A stretch of 64,000 bases of DNA from CAVQXR01 sp963717955 (GTDB lineage: Bacteria > Actinomycetota > Thermoleophilia > Gaiellales > Gaiellaceae), in assembly GCA_963717955.1 (NCBI GenBank), contig CAVQXR010000001.1, positions 930,001 through 994,000 on the forward strand. Reading direction: 5' to 3'. The notes under the pieces were generated by a model. It did not search any database, was not told the DNA's origin, and saw nothing but the letters and a program-made list of their open reading frames with translations. Positions within the stretch are counted from its first letter, which is position 1. Every line of letters begins with the position of its first letter. Positions 24,229 through 33,578 of this stretch are shown here, in pieces. The position numbers and the translations under genes were made by a program.

Positions 24229-24232
<4 letters not shown>
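23078..24232 (+). CDS. dapC: N-succinyldiaminopimelate aminotransferase (DapC-type)
   Basis: A PLP-dependent class I/II aminotransferase of 384 residues, most likely transferring the amino group to N-succinyl-2-amino-6-ketopimelate. The PLP lysine is in SLSKRSSMTGYRCGF near residue 233; WVNYPNNPTGAV and SDEAYSELYF are the cofactor-contact motifs. The operon with dapE and dapD supports the DapC assignment over a general aromatic or LL-DAP aminotransferase. It starts at ATG 23078 overlapping the dapE stop and ends overlapping the dapD GTG. Confidence 0.9.
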
Positions 24233-25050
<818 letters not shown>

Positions 25051-25130
25051 CCCGTCTGACCCGAGCCGGCCGGGCCGCGAACACCACCCTCAGCCGGGCG
25101 TCGAAGCGGCGCGCCCCCCGCCCCGCCCTC

Positions 25131-25190
25131 GGCACGGGCGTCCGGCTCTCTCTCGCCCCCGGCACGGTCGTCCGGCTCTCTCTCCCGAGA
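25131..25190. repeat. two tandem copies of a 30-bp repeat
   Basis: The first 24 bases of each copy (25131-25154 and 25161-25184) match except for one G to T change, and the period is exactly 30. Each copy starts GGCACGG and ends in CTCTCTCTC-like pyrimidines. It sits in the 228-base gap between the convergent dapD and dapF genes. Nothing else is recognisable in that gap. Confidence 0.8.
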
Positions 25191-25278
25191 CCTCACACCT
25201 TCGACACGTTCCGTGACACATCCGTGCGGCCGCCCGCGATACGCTGGAAAGCGGGTGGAGGCGTGGGGTGGCCCCGGG

Positions 25279-26100
25279 TCAGTGGCTTCGGGTGTCGGCG
25301 CGGTTTTCGAGCCCGAGCTCCTCGAGCAACTCCACGCTGACGAGACCGCGACAGATCTCCTGCGCGGGCCCGGTCAATGTCGCCTCCCACGCCTCGTCGA
25401 TCACGACGCGCAGATCCCCTCCAGGCAGATGCACGGTCACCGGGCTCGCACACCATCCGCGGGCAATGGAAGCAGCGGCCGCAGCGCACGAGCTCGTGCC
25501 CGAGGCGAGCGTCTCCCCCACTCCGCGCTCCCAGATCCCGATCGTCAGCTCGTGCAGGCCGTCGACGCGGACGAGCTGCACGTTCGTTCGTCCCGGAAAG
25601 CGCGGATGGGACTCGAGGATGGGGCCCAGCCGGAGCAACTCGCTCCGTTCGGGATCCCGCCGGACGACGGCGTGTGGGTTGCCCACCGACACCGGCGTCA
25701 CCTCGATCGTCTCGGCAGCCAGGGCGAGCTGCTCCGGCACTCCGACGGCGACCGTTCCGACGATCGTCTCCACTGCCAGGCCGCCGAGCATCCGGGCGGC
25801 CACCTCCCGGTCGCCGACCCGGACCCGAACCTCGCGCTCGCCCGAGCGTGCAGCGAGCCAGCGGGCGACGATCCTCGTGCCGTTCCCCGACAGCTCGGCC
25901 GTCGAGCCGTCGGGGTTCCAGATCACGACATCGGCCGTCGCGCCGTCGACGGACGCGACCTCGAGGATCCCGTCCGAGCCGATGCCACGGTGGTAGTCGC
26001 AGAGCCGCATGACCGTTGACGGCTCGAGCGGGCGGTGGAGATCAGCCCGCTCGATGAGCAGGTAGTCGTTCCCGAGCCCGTGCCATTTCGAGAATCTCAT
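25279..26100 (-). CDS. dapF: diaminopimelate epimerase with first catalytic Cys replaced by Ser
   Basis: Converts LL- to meso-diaminopimelate. At 273 residues the protein has the DapF frame: WHGLGNDYLLIE at the start, WNPDGSTAELSGNGTR at 61-76 and ERGVGETLASGTSSCAAAA at 191-209. Canonical enzymes use two cysteines; the second is present (Cys205), but the first, normally in the motif CGNGxR, is Ser71 here. Either this lineage uses a one-cysteine mechanism, or activity is altered. It is the only dapF visible. ATG 26100 lies inside the 3-prime end of miaA (59-base overlap), so the two are tightly linked. Confidence 0.88.
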   Translation of the reverse strand: MRFSKWHGLGNDYLLIERADLHRPLEPSTVMRLCDYHRGIGSDGILEVASVDGATADVVIWNPDGSTAELSGNGTRIVARWLAARSGEREVRVRVGDREVAARMLGGLAVETIVGTVAVGVPEQLALAAETIEVTPVSVGNPHAVVRRDPERSELLRLGPILESHPRFPGRTNVQLVRVDGLHELTIGIWERGVGETLASGTSSCAAAAASIARGWCASPVTVHLPGGDLRVVIDEAWEATLTGPAQEICRGLVSVELLEELGLENRADTRSH

Positions 26101-26986
26101 CGGCGATCTCCTCCGGCGGCCGATCGCCGGCAAGGCTAACAGCGGCCGGAAGGCGCCGGAGCCACTTGCGCTGGTAGCCGGCGTAGCGCAGCGTGCGCCG
26201 GACGATCGCCGCGGCAGCCTCGTCGTCGGGGAGCTCCGCGATCTCCCCGAGCCCGATCACCTGGCGCGCCGTCGACGAGATCGGGCCGCGAAGCGCCGTC
26301 TCGACCTCGCCTCTGACCCCGCGCCCGAACATCGCGCGCGTCCGCTGCTCGATCCGCTCCCTCAACAGCCCCGGATCGACGTCGAGTGTCACGACCATCG
26401 TCGGATGGCGCGTCTCCGCGCTCCACAGCCGATCGCGCTGCGGGCGCAGCGACGAGCCGGCTTCCGACAGCTCCAGCGCGCGAACGACGCGGCGGCGGTC
26501 GTTCGGATGCACGGCGGCCGCGGCGTTCGGGTCGACGGCTGCGAGGCGGGCGTGCGCGCCGTCCGAACCCAGCTCGTCGTAGAGACGCTCGAGCCGCCGC
26601 CGTGCGCCCGGAGCAGGCGCGGGAGGCAAGGCGAGCTCGCCGAGAGCCGCCCTCAGGTAGAGGCCCGTTCCACCCGCGACGACCGGTATCCCTCCGGCGG
26701 CCAGGATGTCGTCGACCGCCGCATGCGCGAGCGCCGCGTACTCCCCCACCGACGCCTCGTGGGAGAGCGGCCAGACGGCGACGAGCCGCGCCGGCGACGG
26801 CGACTGGTTCGTGAGGATCGGCAGGCCCGCGTAGACCTGCATCGCGTCCGCCGACACGACCTCAGTCGCGATCCGATGCGACAGCGCTTCCGCCACGGCG
26901 GACTTCCCTGAGGCGGTCGGGCCGAAGATGGCGAGCACACCCGTTTCGCGTGCGCGACGGGGAACCGCCGGGTGCGGCGAGCTCAT
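26042..26986 (-). CDS. miaA: tRNA dimethylallyltransferase
   Basis: Adds the isopentenyl group to A37 of tRNAs reading UNN codons, the substrate for MiaB encoded just upstream. It has the P-loop IFGPTASGKSAVAEAL, the substrate Asp/Ser region VVSADAMQVYAGL, and VAGGTGLYLRAAL. The C-terminus YAGYQRKWLRRL is family typical. The length of 314 is normal. The unusually long 59-base overlap with dapF puts the dapF start within the last 20 codons. ATG 26986 is 66 bases after the miaB stop. Confidence 0.94.
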   Translation of the reverse strand: MSSPHPAVPRRARETGVLAIFGPTASGKSAVAEALSHRIATEVVSADAMQVYAGLPILTNQSPSPARLVAVWPLSHEASVGEYAALAHAAVDDILAAGGIPVVAGGTGLYLRAALGELALPPAPAPGARRRLERLYDELGSDGAHARLAAVDPNAAAAVHPNDRRRVVRALELSEAGSSLRPQRDRLWSAETRHPTMVVTLDVDPGLLRERIEQRTRAMFGRGVRGEVETALRGPISSTARQVIGLGEIAELPDDEAAAAIVRRTLRYAGYQRKWLRRLPAAVSLAGDRPPEEIADEILEMARARERLPAHRAG

Positions 26987-27052
26987 GCCGCCCAGGGGCT
27001 CGGGCCCGCTCCGGACGACCCCTCCCTCATCCGGCCACTCGGCAGGTGGCGC

Positions 27053-28375
27053 TCAGGCGCCGACGAGCGCGGCCTGCCGCCCACGCAGCGTCGCCGAAGT
27101 CGCATCCTCGATCAGCACGCCGACGAGATCGCCCGGGAAGGCGGAGCCGCCGGCGAAGTTGACGGTCGTGTTGCGCCGCGTCCTGCCGCGCAGCAGCGTC
27201 GGGTCGGTGCGGCTCGAGCCCTCGACGAGCACCTCCTCGACCCGGCCGACCCGCTCCCGGTTTCGCCCCGCGGCCTGGCGCTGGACCTCGTCGATCAGGC
27301 GCTCGATACGGTCGTGCTTTGTCTCCTCCGGCACCTGATCGGGCATCGTCGCAGCTTCCGTCCCCTGGCGCGGGCTGAAGACGAAGGTGAACGCCCCGTC
27401 GAACCGGACCTCCCGGACGAGCGCCAGCGTCGCGGCGAAGTCGTCCTCCGTCTCGCCCGGGAAGCCCACGATCAGGTCGGTCGTGAGCGCGAGGTCGGGG
27501 ATCGCCTCGCGCATGCGCCGTACCAGATCGAGATACCGCTCGCGCGAGTAGGTGCGACGCATCGCCTTGAGGATCCTGGTCGACCCCGACTGCACCGGCA
27601 GGTGTGCGTGCTCGCAGACGGCCGGGGCCTCCGCCATGGCCCTGATCACGGGCAGCCGGAAGTCCTTCGGGTGAGGGCTCGTGAAACGGATCCGCTCGAT
27701 TCCCGGAACCGCGTCCGCCGCCCGAAGCAGCTCGCCGAACTCGGACTCCACCTCCGGACGCAGATCCCTGCCCCATGAGTTCACGTTCTGACCGAGGAGG
27801 GTGATCTCGCGAACCCCGTCGGCGGCGAGCCGCTCCACCTCCGAGAGGATCTCGTCCGGCCGGCGGCTTCGCTCCCGCCCCCGGACGGCCGGCACGATGC
27901 AGTAGGCGCAGGCGGAGTTGCAGCCCATCGAGATCTGCACCCAAGCCTGGAACGGGCGCTCTCGCCGTGTCGGCAGATCGCCGGCGAACGTCTGCCACTC
28001 CGCGAACCGGCCGCGCGGCGCCGCGCCCCCGGCCCCCAGCCATTCCGCCAGGTGCGGAATCGATCCCGGGCCGAACGCGACGTCGACGTACGGGTACAGC
28101 TCGAATAGCCGCTCGCGCTGCGCCTCCGCGTAGCAGCCGCCGACGGCGATCACCCGATCGCCGTCCCGCTCCTTGAGCGCCCGCGCCTGCGCAAGGTGAG
28201 CCGCGAACCGCTGGTCGGGCTTCTCCCTGATCGTGCACGTGTTGAACACGATCACGTCGGCCTCCTCCTGGGAGGCTGCCTCGCCGAGCCCGAGCTCTTC
28301 GAGCATGCCCTTGATCCGCTCCGAGTCGTGGGCGTTCATCTGGCACCCGAACGTCGTCACGTGGTAGCGGCGCAT
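27053..28375 (-). CDS. miaB: tRNA-2-methylthio-N6-dimethylallyladenosine synthase
   Basis: A radical-SAM methylthiotransferase that converts i6A37 to ms2i6A37. The N-terminal UPF0004 domain holds three cluster cysteines (TFGCQMN, FNTCTIRE, VGGCYAE); the radical SAM motif is CNSACAYC near residue 153; a C-terminal TRAM domain includes VEEVLVEGSS and GRTRRNTTVNF. The length of 440 is standard. ATG 28375 follows TACCCT (28383-28388) by exactly 7 bases, suggesting its own leaderless promoter downstream of rny. Confidence 0.96.
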   Translation of the reverse strand: MRRYHVTTFGCQMNAHDSERIKGMLEELGLGEAASQEEADVIVFNTCTIREKPDQRFAAHLAQARALKERDGDRVIAVGGCYAEAQRERLFELYPYVDVAFGPGSIPHLAEWLGAGGAAPRGRFAEWQTFAGDLPTRRERPFQAWVQISMGCNSACAYCIVPAVRGRERSRRPDEILSEVERLAADGVREITLLGQNVNSWGRDLRPEVESEFGELLRAADAVPGIERIRFTSPHPKDFRLPVIRAMAEAPAVCEHAHLPVQSGSTRILKAMRRTYSRERYLDLVRRMREAIPDLALTTDLIVGFPGETEDDFAATLALVREVRFDGAFTFVFSPRQGTEAATMPDQVPEETKHDRIERLIDEVQRQAAGRNRERVGRVEEVLVEGSSRTDPTLLRGRTRRNTTVNFAGGSAFPGDLVGVLIEDATSATLRGRQAALVGA

Positions 28376-28425
28376 GGTGGGAAGGGTAGCGGCGGCCCGC
28401 TCCGGTGCGGCCGGCGCTCCGATCC

Positions 28426-29958
28426 CTACTTCGCGAACTCGGTCGCACGGCTCTCGCGAATCACCGTCACCTTGATCTGGCCGGGGTACTCGAGCTGCCC
28501 CTCGATCTCGCGCGCGATCTCGTGTGAGAGCAGCACGGCCTCGTCGTCGCCGATCTCGTGCGGCTTCACCATCACGCGCACCTCGCGGCCCGCCTGGAGC
28601 GCGTAGACCTTCTCCACGCCCTTCTTGGCGGACGCGATCGCCTCGAGCGCCTCGAGCCGCTTGATGTAATGCTCGAGGCTCTCGCCGCGTGCTCCCGGGC
28701 GTGACGCCGAGATCGCATCGGCGGCGATCACGAGGATCGCCTCCACGGTCTCGGGCTGAACCTCGTAGTGGTGCGCCTCGACCGCGTGCACGACCTCGGC
28801 ACTCTCGCCGTACTTGCGGGCGAGCTGGCCGGAGATGGCGGCGTGCGGGCCCTCGATCTCGTGCGTCATCGCCTTGCCGATGTCGTGCAGCAGGGCCGCG
28901 CGCTTCGCCGTCTTGACGCTCACGCCGAGCTCCGCGGCCATGATTCCCGCCAGGTGGCAGACCTCCAGCGAGTGCCGGAGGACATTCTGGCCGTAGCTCG
29001 TGCGGTAGCGGAGGCGGCCGAGCACCTTCACGAGCTCGTCGTGCATCTTCCCGCAGTTCGCCTCGAACACGGCCTGTTCGCCCGCCTGGCGGACGTGCTC
29101 CTCGATCTCCGTCTTCGACTGGTAGTACATCTCCTCGATCCGGGACGGGTGGATACGCCCATCCTCCACGAGCTTCCCCAGGGTCAGCTTCGCGATCTCG
29201 CGCCGCATCCCGTCGAACGAGGACAGCACGACGGCCTGCGGCGTGTCGTCGATGATGAACTCCACGCCCGTCAGGTTCTCGAGCGCCCGGATGTTGCGGC
29301 CCTCACGACCGATGATCCGTCCCTTCATGTCGTCCGACGGCAGCTGCACGAGGGAGACCGTGGTCTCGGCCGCATGGCTCGCCGCGACCCGCTGCAGGGC
29401 GTCCGACACGAGGTTGCGCGCCCGCTGCTTGGCCTCCGCTCGTGCCTCCTCCTCGGCCTGGCGCACCATCCGCGCCAGCTCGTGGCGGACGAGCTCCTCC
29501 GACCGGCTCAGGATCTCCGCCTTCGCTTCGTTGACGGTCAAGCCCGAGATCCGCTCGAGCTCGCGGAGATGGGCGCCTTTCGACTCCTCCAGCTCGACCC
29601 TGACGATCCCGAGCTGGCTCTCCCGCTCAGCTAGATCGTGCTCGCGACGATCGAGGTCGGAGAGCTTGCGATCGATCTCCTCCTCCTTCTCGAGCACGCG
29701 CGTTTCGATGCGGAGGATCTCCGAGCGCTTGTCCTTCAGCTCGAGGTCGACCTCGGCCCGCAGCTTGACGGCCTGCTCGCGGGCGGCCACCTCGGCCTCG
29801 CGGCGCAGGCTATCGGCGTCGCGCTCGGCATCGGCGTGAAGGCGATGCTGCTCCTCCTTGGCGGTCCTCAGGCCCGCCGCGGCGACGTACCGGACGATCA
29901 GGTAGGCGCCGGCCGCGCCGGCGGCGAGGCCGACCAGAATGCCTACGACAAGTTGCAT
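28426..29958 (-). CDS. rny: ribonuclease Y
   Basis: A membrane-anchored endoribonuclease initiating mRNA decay. It has an N-terminal transmembrane helix (VVGILVGLAAGAAGAYLIVRY), a long coiled coil to about residue 190, a KH domain (GRIIGREGRNIRALENLTG), an HD domain with HDIGKAMTHE, and a conserved C-terminal domain. The length of 510 is typical. Its presence beside RNase J is more Firmicutes-like than usual in actinobacteria with RNase E. The 228-base leader region upstream has three hairpins, one of which covers the Shine-Dalgarno sequence. Confidence 0.95.
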   Translation of the reverse strand: MQLVVGILVGLAAGAAGAYLIVRYVAAAGLRTAKEEQHRLHADAERDADSLRREAEVAAREQAVKLRAEVDLELKDKRSEILRIETRVLEKEEEIDRKLSDLDRREHDLAERESQLGIVRVELEESKGAHLRELERISGLTVNEAKAEILSRSEELVRHELARMVRQAEEEARAEAKQRARNLVSDALQRVAASHAAETTVSLVQLPSDDMKGRIIGREGRNIRALENLTGVEFIIDDTPQAVVLSSFDGMRREIAKLTLGKLVEDGRIHPSRIEEMYYQSKTEIEEHVRQAGEQAVFEANCGKMHDELVKVLGRLRYRTSYGQNVLRHSLEVCHLAGIMAAELGVSVKTAKRAALLHDIGKAMTHEIEGPHAAISGQLARKYGESAEVVHAVEAHHYEVQPETVEAILVIAADAISASRPGARGESLEHYIKRLEALEAIASAKKGVEKVYALQAGREVRVMVKPHEIGDDEAVLLSHEIAREIEGQLEYPGQIKVTVIRESRATEFAK

Positions 29959-29965
29959 GGGGTGC

Positions 29966-30054
29966 TCCTACGTCGATCGCTCGAGTAGGAACGGCTCGTC
30001 GGCGCGGTGTCGCCCAGGCGACCGCCGGAGGCGTGGACTCAGCTCACGCTCCGG
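29966..30054 (-). promoter_or_regulatory. structured leader of rny with a hairpin sequestering the ribosome binding site
   Basis: On the minus strand TCCTAC (29990-29985) pairs with GTAGGA (29971-29966), whose GTAGGAG is the Shine-Dalgarno sequence 7 bases before ATG 29958. Further upstream a 10-bp stem CCGGAG-GCGTG with CACGCTCCGG spans 30025-30054, and GTCGCC-CA-GGCGAC lies between them at 30009-30022. The gap from rny to recX is 228 bases. Confidence 0.5.
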
Positions 30055-30186
30055 GGAGGAGCGCCCTCCTGACGGCGTTCGGGTGCCTGCAGCTCGCCAT
30101 GCGTGTGATCAGTCGCTCGGTTCTCGGTTCAGTTCGACGATGAGCCGTGCCTACAGGGGCAAGAAAGTGAACATGTTGTACGAGCC

Positions 30187-30624
30187 CTATCCTAGCTCCC
30201 CGGCCCCGAGGTCGTCCACCACGGCGTCCGTCGCCTCCTCGGAGAACCCGCGCCTCGCCAGCCGGGCCGCGAGCGTGTGTGGGTCGCCGGCCTGCGCCGC
30301 AAGCGCGCTGGCACGCGCCCGCTCGGGCTCGAGCGCGTCGATCGCCGCCTCGATCGCAGCCCGGTCGATCCCTTCGCGGGCCAGGCGATCGGCAATGAGC
30401 CCGTCCCCGTAGCCCCGTCCGGCCAGCCGGGTCGCGCGCAGCACCGCAAGCCGCGCGTCGTCGAGGTAGCCGGCGTCGGTCAGGGAGGCCAGCGCGTGCT
30501 CGACCACCTCCGGCTCGAGCCCATCACGCAGGAGGCGCTCCGCCAGCCGGGCGCTTGCCATGTCTCTCGCGGCGAGCAGACGCGCCGCGCGCTCGAGCGC
30601 GCTCCCGAGGGCACCGTCGGCCAT
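30187..30624 (-). CDS. recX: regulatory protein RecX
   Basis: A RecA modulator that limits filament activity. A 145-residue helical three-repeat protein: LAERLLRDGLEPEVVEHALASL, then YGDGLIADRLAREGIDRAAIEAAI, then LAARLARRGFSEEATDAVV. ATG 30624 is 7 bases after the recA stop, so the two are co-transcribed. Length is in the normal range. Confidence 0.9.
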   Translation of the reverse strand: MADGALGSALERAARLLAARDMASARLAERLLRDGLEPEVVEHALASLTDAGYLDDARLAVLRATRLAGRGYGDGLIADRLAREGIDRAAIEAAIDALEPERARASALAAQAGDPHTLAARLARRGFSEEATDAVVDDLGAGELG

Positions 30625-30631
30625 CGGGCCG

Positions 30632-31735
30632 TCAGGCGACCTCGGCCACCTCCGCCAGGGCCTCGCCCACCTCCGCAAGAGCCTCCGAGCTCCCCGGGGT
30701 CGTCGCGACCGGTTCCGGCGAGGGCTCCACAGCGGTCTCGGCCTTGATCAGTCGCACGATCTCGGCCGTCACGTCGGAATGCTCACGCAGGAACGCGACG
30801 GCGTTCTGGCGCCCCTGGCCGAGCCGTTCCTCGCCGAAGCTGAAGTACGAGCCCGACTTCTGGACGATCTTCGAGACGAGCGCGACATCGAGGACGGAGC
30901 CCTCCCACGAGATGCCCTCGCCGTAGATGATGTCGAACTCCGCCTGCTTGAACGGCGGCGCAACCTTGTTCTTGACGACCTTGACCCGTGTGCGGTTGCC
31001 GATCGCCTCGACACCTTCCTTGAGCGTCTCGATCCGGCGTATGTCGAGCCGCACCGACGCGTAGAACTTCAGCGCGCGCCCTCCCGGCGTCGTCTCGGGG
31101 TTGCCGAACATGACGCCGATCTTCTCCCGGAGCTGGTTCGTGAAGATGCAGACCGTGCCGGTCTTGCTCAGGGTGCCGGTGAGCTTGCGGAGCGCCTGGC
31201 TCATCAGGCGCGCCTGGAGCCCGACGAAGGTGTCGCCCATCTCGCCCTCGATCTCGGCCTTGGGCGTCAGCGCGGCCACCGAGTCGATCGCGACGATGTC
31301 GACTGCGCCGCTGCGGACGAGGAGCTCGGCGATCTCGAGCGCCTGCTCGCCGTGGTCGGGCTGCGACACGAGCAGGTCGTCGATGTCGACGCCGATGCGC
31401 CGGGCGTAGCCCGGATCCATCGCGTGCTCGGCGTCGATGAACGCGCAGATTCCGCCCAGCTTCTGGGCTTCGGCGATCAGGTGGTAGACGAGGGTCGTCT
31501 TGCCCGAGGACTCGGGACCGAAGATCTCCACGATCCGCCCTCGCGGCACGCCTCCCACGCCGAGGGCGATGTCGAGCGAGAGGCAGCCGGTCGAGATCGC
31601 CGGAACCGAGTCCAGCGCCTGGTCGCTCATCCTCATGACCGACCCCTTGCCGAACTGCCGCTCGATGTTGCTCAGGGCCGCGTCGAGCGCCTGCTGGCGC
31701 TGGGCGAGACCGTTGTTGTCGGGGGCATCGGCCAC
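30632..31735 (-). CDS. recA: recombinase RecA
   Basis: A DNA strand-exchange protein and LexA coprotease. Walker A GPESSGKT at residues 73-80, loop region GDTFVGLQARLMSQALRKLTG and the signature ALKFYASVRLDIRR are intact. The C-terminal tail is rich in Glu/Ala/Val. The start is GTG 31735 with AGGAGG (31744-31749) inside the end of thpR, a clear coupled ribosome binding site. The order cinA-thpR-recA-recX is the common actinobacterial competence/repair operon. I see no SOS box directly upstream; any LexA control would have to act further up the operon. Confidence 0.98.
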   Translation of the reverse strand: MADAPDNNGLAQRQQALDAALSNIERQFGKGSVMRMSDQALDSVPAISTGCLSLDIALGVGGVPRGRIVEIFGPESSGKTTLVYHLIAEAQKLGGICAFIDAEHAMDPGYARRIGVDIDDLLVSQPDHGEQALEIAELLVRSGAVDIVAIDSVAALTPKAEIEGEMGDTFVGLQARLMSQALRKLTGTLSKTGTVCIFTNQLREKIGVMFGNPETTPGGRALKFYASVRLDIRRIETLKEGVEAIGNRTRVKVVKNKVAPPFKQAEFDIIYGEGISWEGSVLDVALVSKIVQKSGSYFSFGEERLGQGRQNAVAFLREHSDVTAEIVRLIKAETAVEPSPEPVATTPGSSEALAEVGEALAEVAEVA

Positions 31736-31739
31736 GATG

Positions 31740-32300
31740 TCAACCTCCTAGGGCAGCCGCTTCGAGAATCTCGTACCGTGCTCCGCTTCGGCGGAGCAGA
31801 GAATGATAGAGAGCCGCTTCGGACGGACTGACCCGGCCGAGGGCAGGAAGCGAGGGCCGCAGCCGGGGCCGCTCCCGCAGCCGCGCCACCGTCACGTGGG
31901 CGAGCCACGGCCGGCGCTCGCGCACGAGAGCGCCGATCGCCTCTAGCCGCGTCGCCAGGTCCTCCTGCAGGCCGGCGGCCCTGCCCCCCTCGTCCGCGAG
32001 CACGATCATCACCACGCTCCCCGTCTCGCGGTATCGCTCGACCGCGAGCACGGGCCGCTGCGCCGCCGCGGCCGACTCGTGCAGCGCACTCCGGAGCGCC
32101 GGCAGCTCCTCGCGAGGGCGGCTGCCAAGGAACGCGAGCGTGACGTGGAGATGCTCGGGAGCGACGAGGCGGACACCCGGCCGGTCGCCGAGCGTGCGCT
32201 GCGCCCAGCGGACGAGCAGCGAGCAGCTCTCGCCGCCGAGTGGAAGTCCGTAGAACAGACGAAGGCTCTCACCAGGAACGAGGCTAGCCGGCGCCGTCAC
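31740..32300 (-). CDS. thpR: RNA 2',3'-cyclic phosphodiesterase (2H family)
   Basis: Hydrolyses 2',3'-cyclic phosphates of RNA ends; historically called a 2'-5' RNA ligase. The two catalytic HxTx motifs are HVTLAFLG near residue 51 and HVTVARLR near 137. At 186 residues it has normal length. GTG 32300 overlaps the end of the cinA reading frame by 4 bases (GTGA) and the gene is followed at 4 bases by recA. Confidence 0.9.
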   Translation of the reverse strand: MTAPASLVPGESLRLFYGLPLGGESCSLLVRWAQRTLGDRPGVRLVAPEHLHVTLAFLGSRPREELPALRSALHESAAAAQRPVLAVERYRETGSVVMIVLADEGGRAAGLQEDLATRLEAIGALVRERRPWLAHVTVARLRERPRLRPSLPALGRVSPSEAALYHSLLRRSGARYEILEAAALGG

Positions 32301-33570
32301 GCGAGAGTGTGACCGGACGGCGTCAAGAGACGCCGAATCTGATGCAGAACGAACGCGGTCGCCCGCCCGCGAACCCGGGCTCGGTCTCCGGGCAGCTCGA
32401 TGCGCAGGCCCTCGCTCGCCTCCGGGGTCTCGACGTGCAGATAGACGAGCCCAACGGGCTTCTCCTCCGTCCCGCCGCCCGGCCCGGCGACCCCGGTCAC
32501 GGCCGCGCCGACGTCCACGCCCAGAAATGCCCGAACACCCGACGCCATCCCGGCGGCGACCTCCGCGGAGACCCCACCATGCGCGTCGAGCACCGCCACG
32601 GGACCCGGAGCGCGGCCTCCTTCACCGCGTTCGCATAGGCGACGACGCCGCCCAGGTAGACGTCGCTCGAGCCGGGAACGTCGGTGAGCCTGGCCCCGAC
32701 CATCCCACCGGTGCACGATTCGGCCGTTCCGAGGGTGAATCCACGCGCCCGGCAGAGCGCGAGCACGATCTCCTCGACCGACCGCTCGTCCTCCGCGAAG
32801 AGCTCGCCGGCGAACCGATCGCGCAGCGCCTCCTCGACGGCCCTGCCCCGCGCTTCCGCCCCGGCCTCCACGAACAGATCGACGTGGATCTCGAACTCCC
32901 GGGCGCACACGGTGACGTCCACGCCCGGCGCCTCGCCGCCCGCCACGTCGAGCGCACGCGCCACGGCCGACTCGCTGGGGCCGAAGAACCGGAGCACCCG
33001 GCGCTCCCGGCGCACGAGTCGGTCGAGGACGCGCTGGAACGCCGGCTGGGCGACTGCCGCGGGCCAGAGCCGCTGGAGCTCGATCGGCGGCCCCGGAAGC
33101 GCGACCGCGACCCGTCCTCCGTGCTCGACCAGGATCCCCGGGGCCGTCCCGGCGAGGCCGAGGCTCACCGCCCCCGCGGGCAGGGACGCCTGCTTGCGCA
33201 CGCCGGCCTCGAAGTCCGCGTACGGACGTCCGAGCCGACCGGCGATCAGACGGGAGAACGCCCCGATCTCGCGCTCGAGCTGCTCGCTGACGACGAGCGG
33301 TCGGCCGATCGCCCGCGCGAGGAGCTCCACCGTGCGATCGTCGTGCGTTGGGCCGAGCCCGCCGGAGAGGATGCAGATGTCGGCGTCGACCGCCTCGCGC
33401 ACCGCCTCCTCGAGCTCGTCGGGCCGATCGCCGACGATCACGATCCTCGCCGGCTCCAGCCCCAGGCGCACGAGCGCTCCGGCGAGGAAGGGCCCGTTCA
33501 GATCCGTCCGGTCGGCGCGCACGAGCTCGGAGCCCGTCGCGACGATGACGGCCCGCGGACGATCGGCCAC
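32297..33570 (-). pseudogene. cinA: cinA with a single-base frameshift
   Basis: CinA is a competence/damage-inducible protein whose two domains act as an ADP-ribose pyrophosphatase (N-terminal, molybdopterin-binding-like) and nicotinamide-nucleotide amidase (C-terminal). From GTG 33570 the frame reads VIVATGSELV, ILSGGLGPTHDD and FTLGTAESCTGGMVGARL normally. After YANAVKEAAL near 32607 the expected continuation GPVAVLDAHGGVSAEVAAGM and GVAGPGGGTEEKPVGLVYLH lies in another frame ending at 32297. Adding one base at the CTCCGGG run restores the full protein. It overlaps thpR by 4 bases as in an intact operon, so a sequence error is at least as likely as a real mutation. Confidence 0.85.
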
Positions 33571-33578
33571 GTGCCCGG

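Noticed and set aside
25131..25190. CRISPR array
   Set aside because: Only two copies, directly adjacent, without unique spacers or cas genes.
30170..30177. AACATGTT palindrome near the recX end, considered as an SOS box
   Set aside because: The half-sites do not have the GAAC-N4-GTTC spacing (the right flank reads TTGTAC), and it lies downstream of recA-recX.
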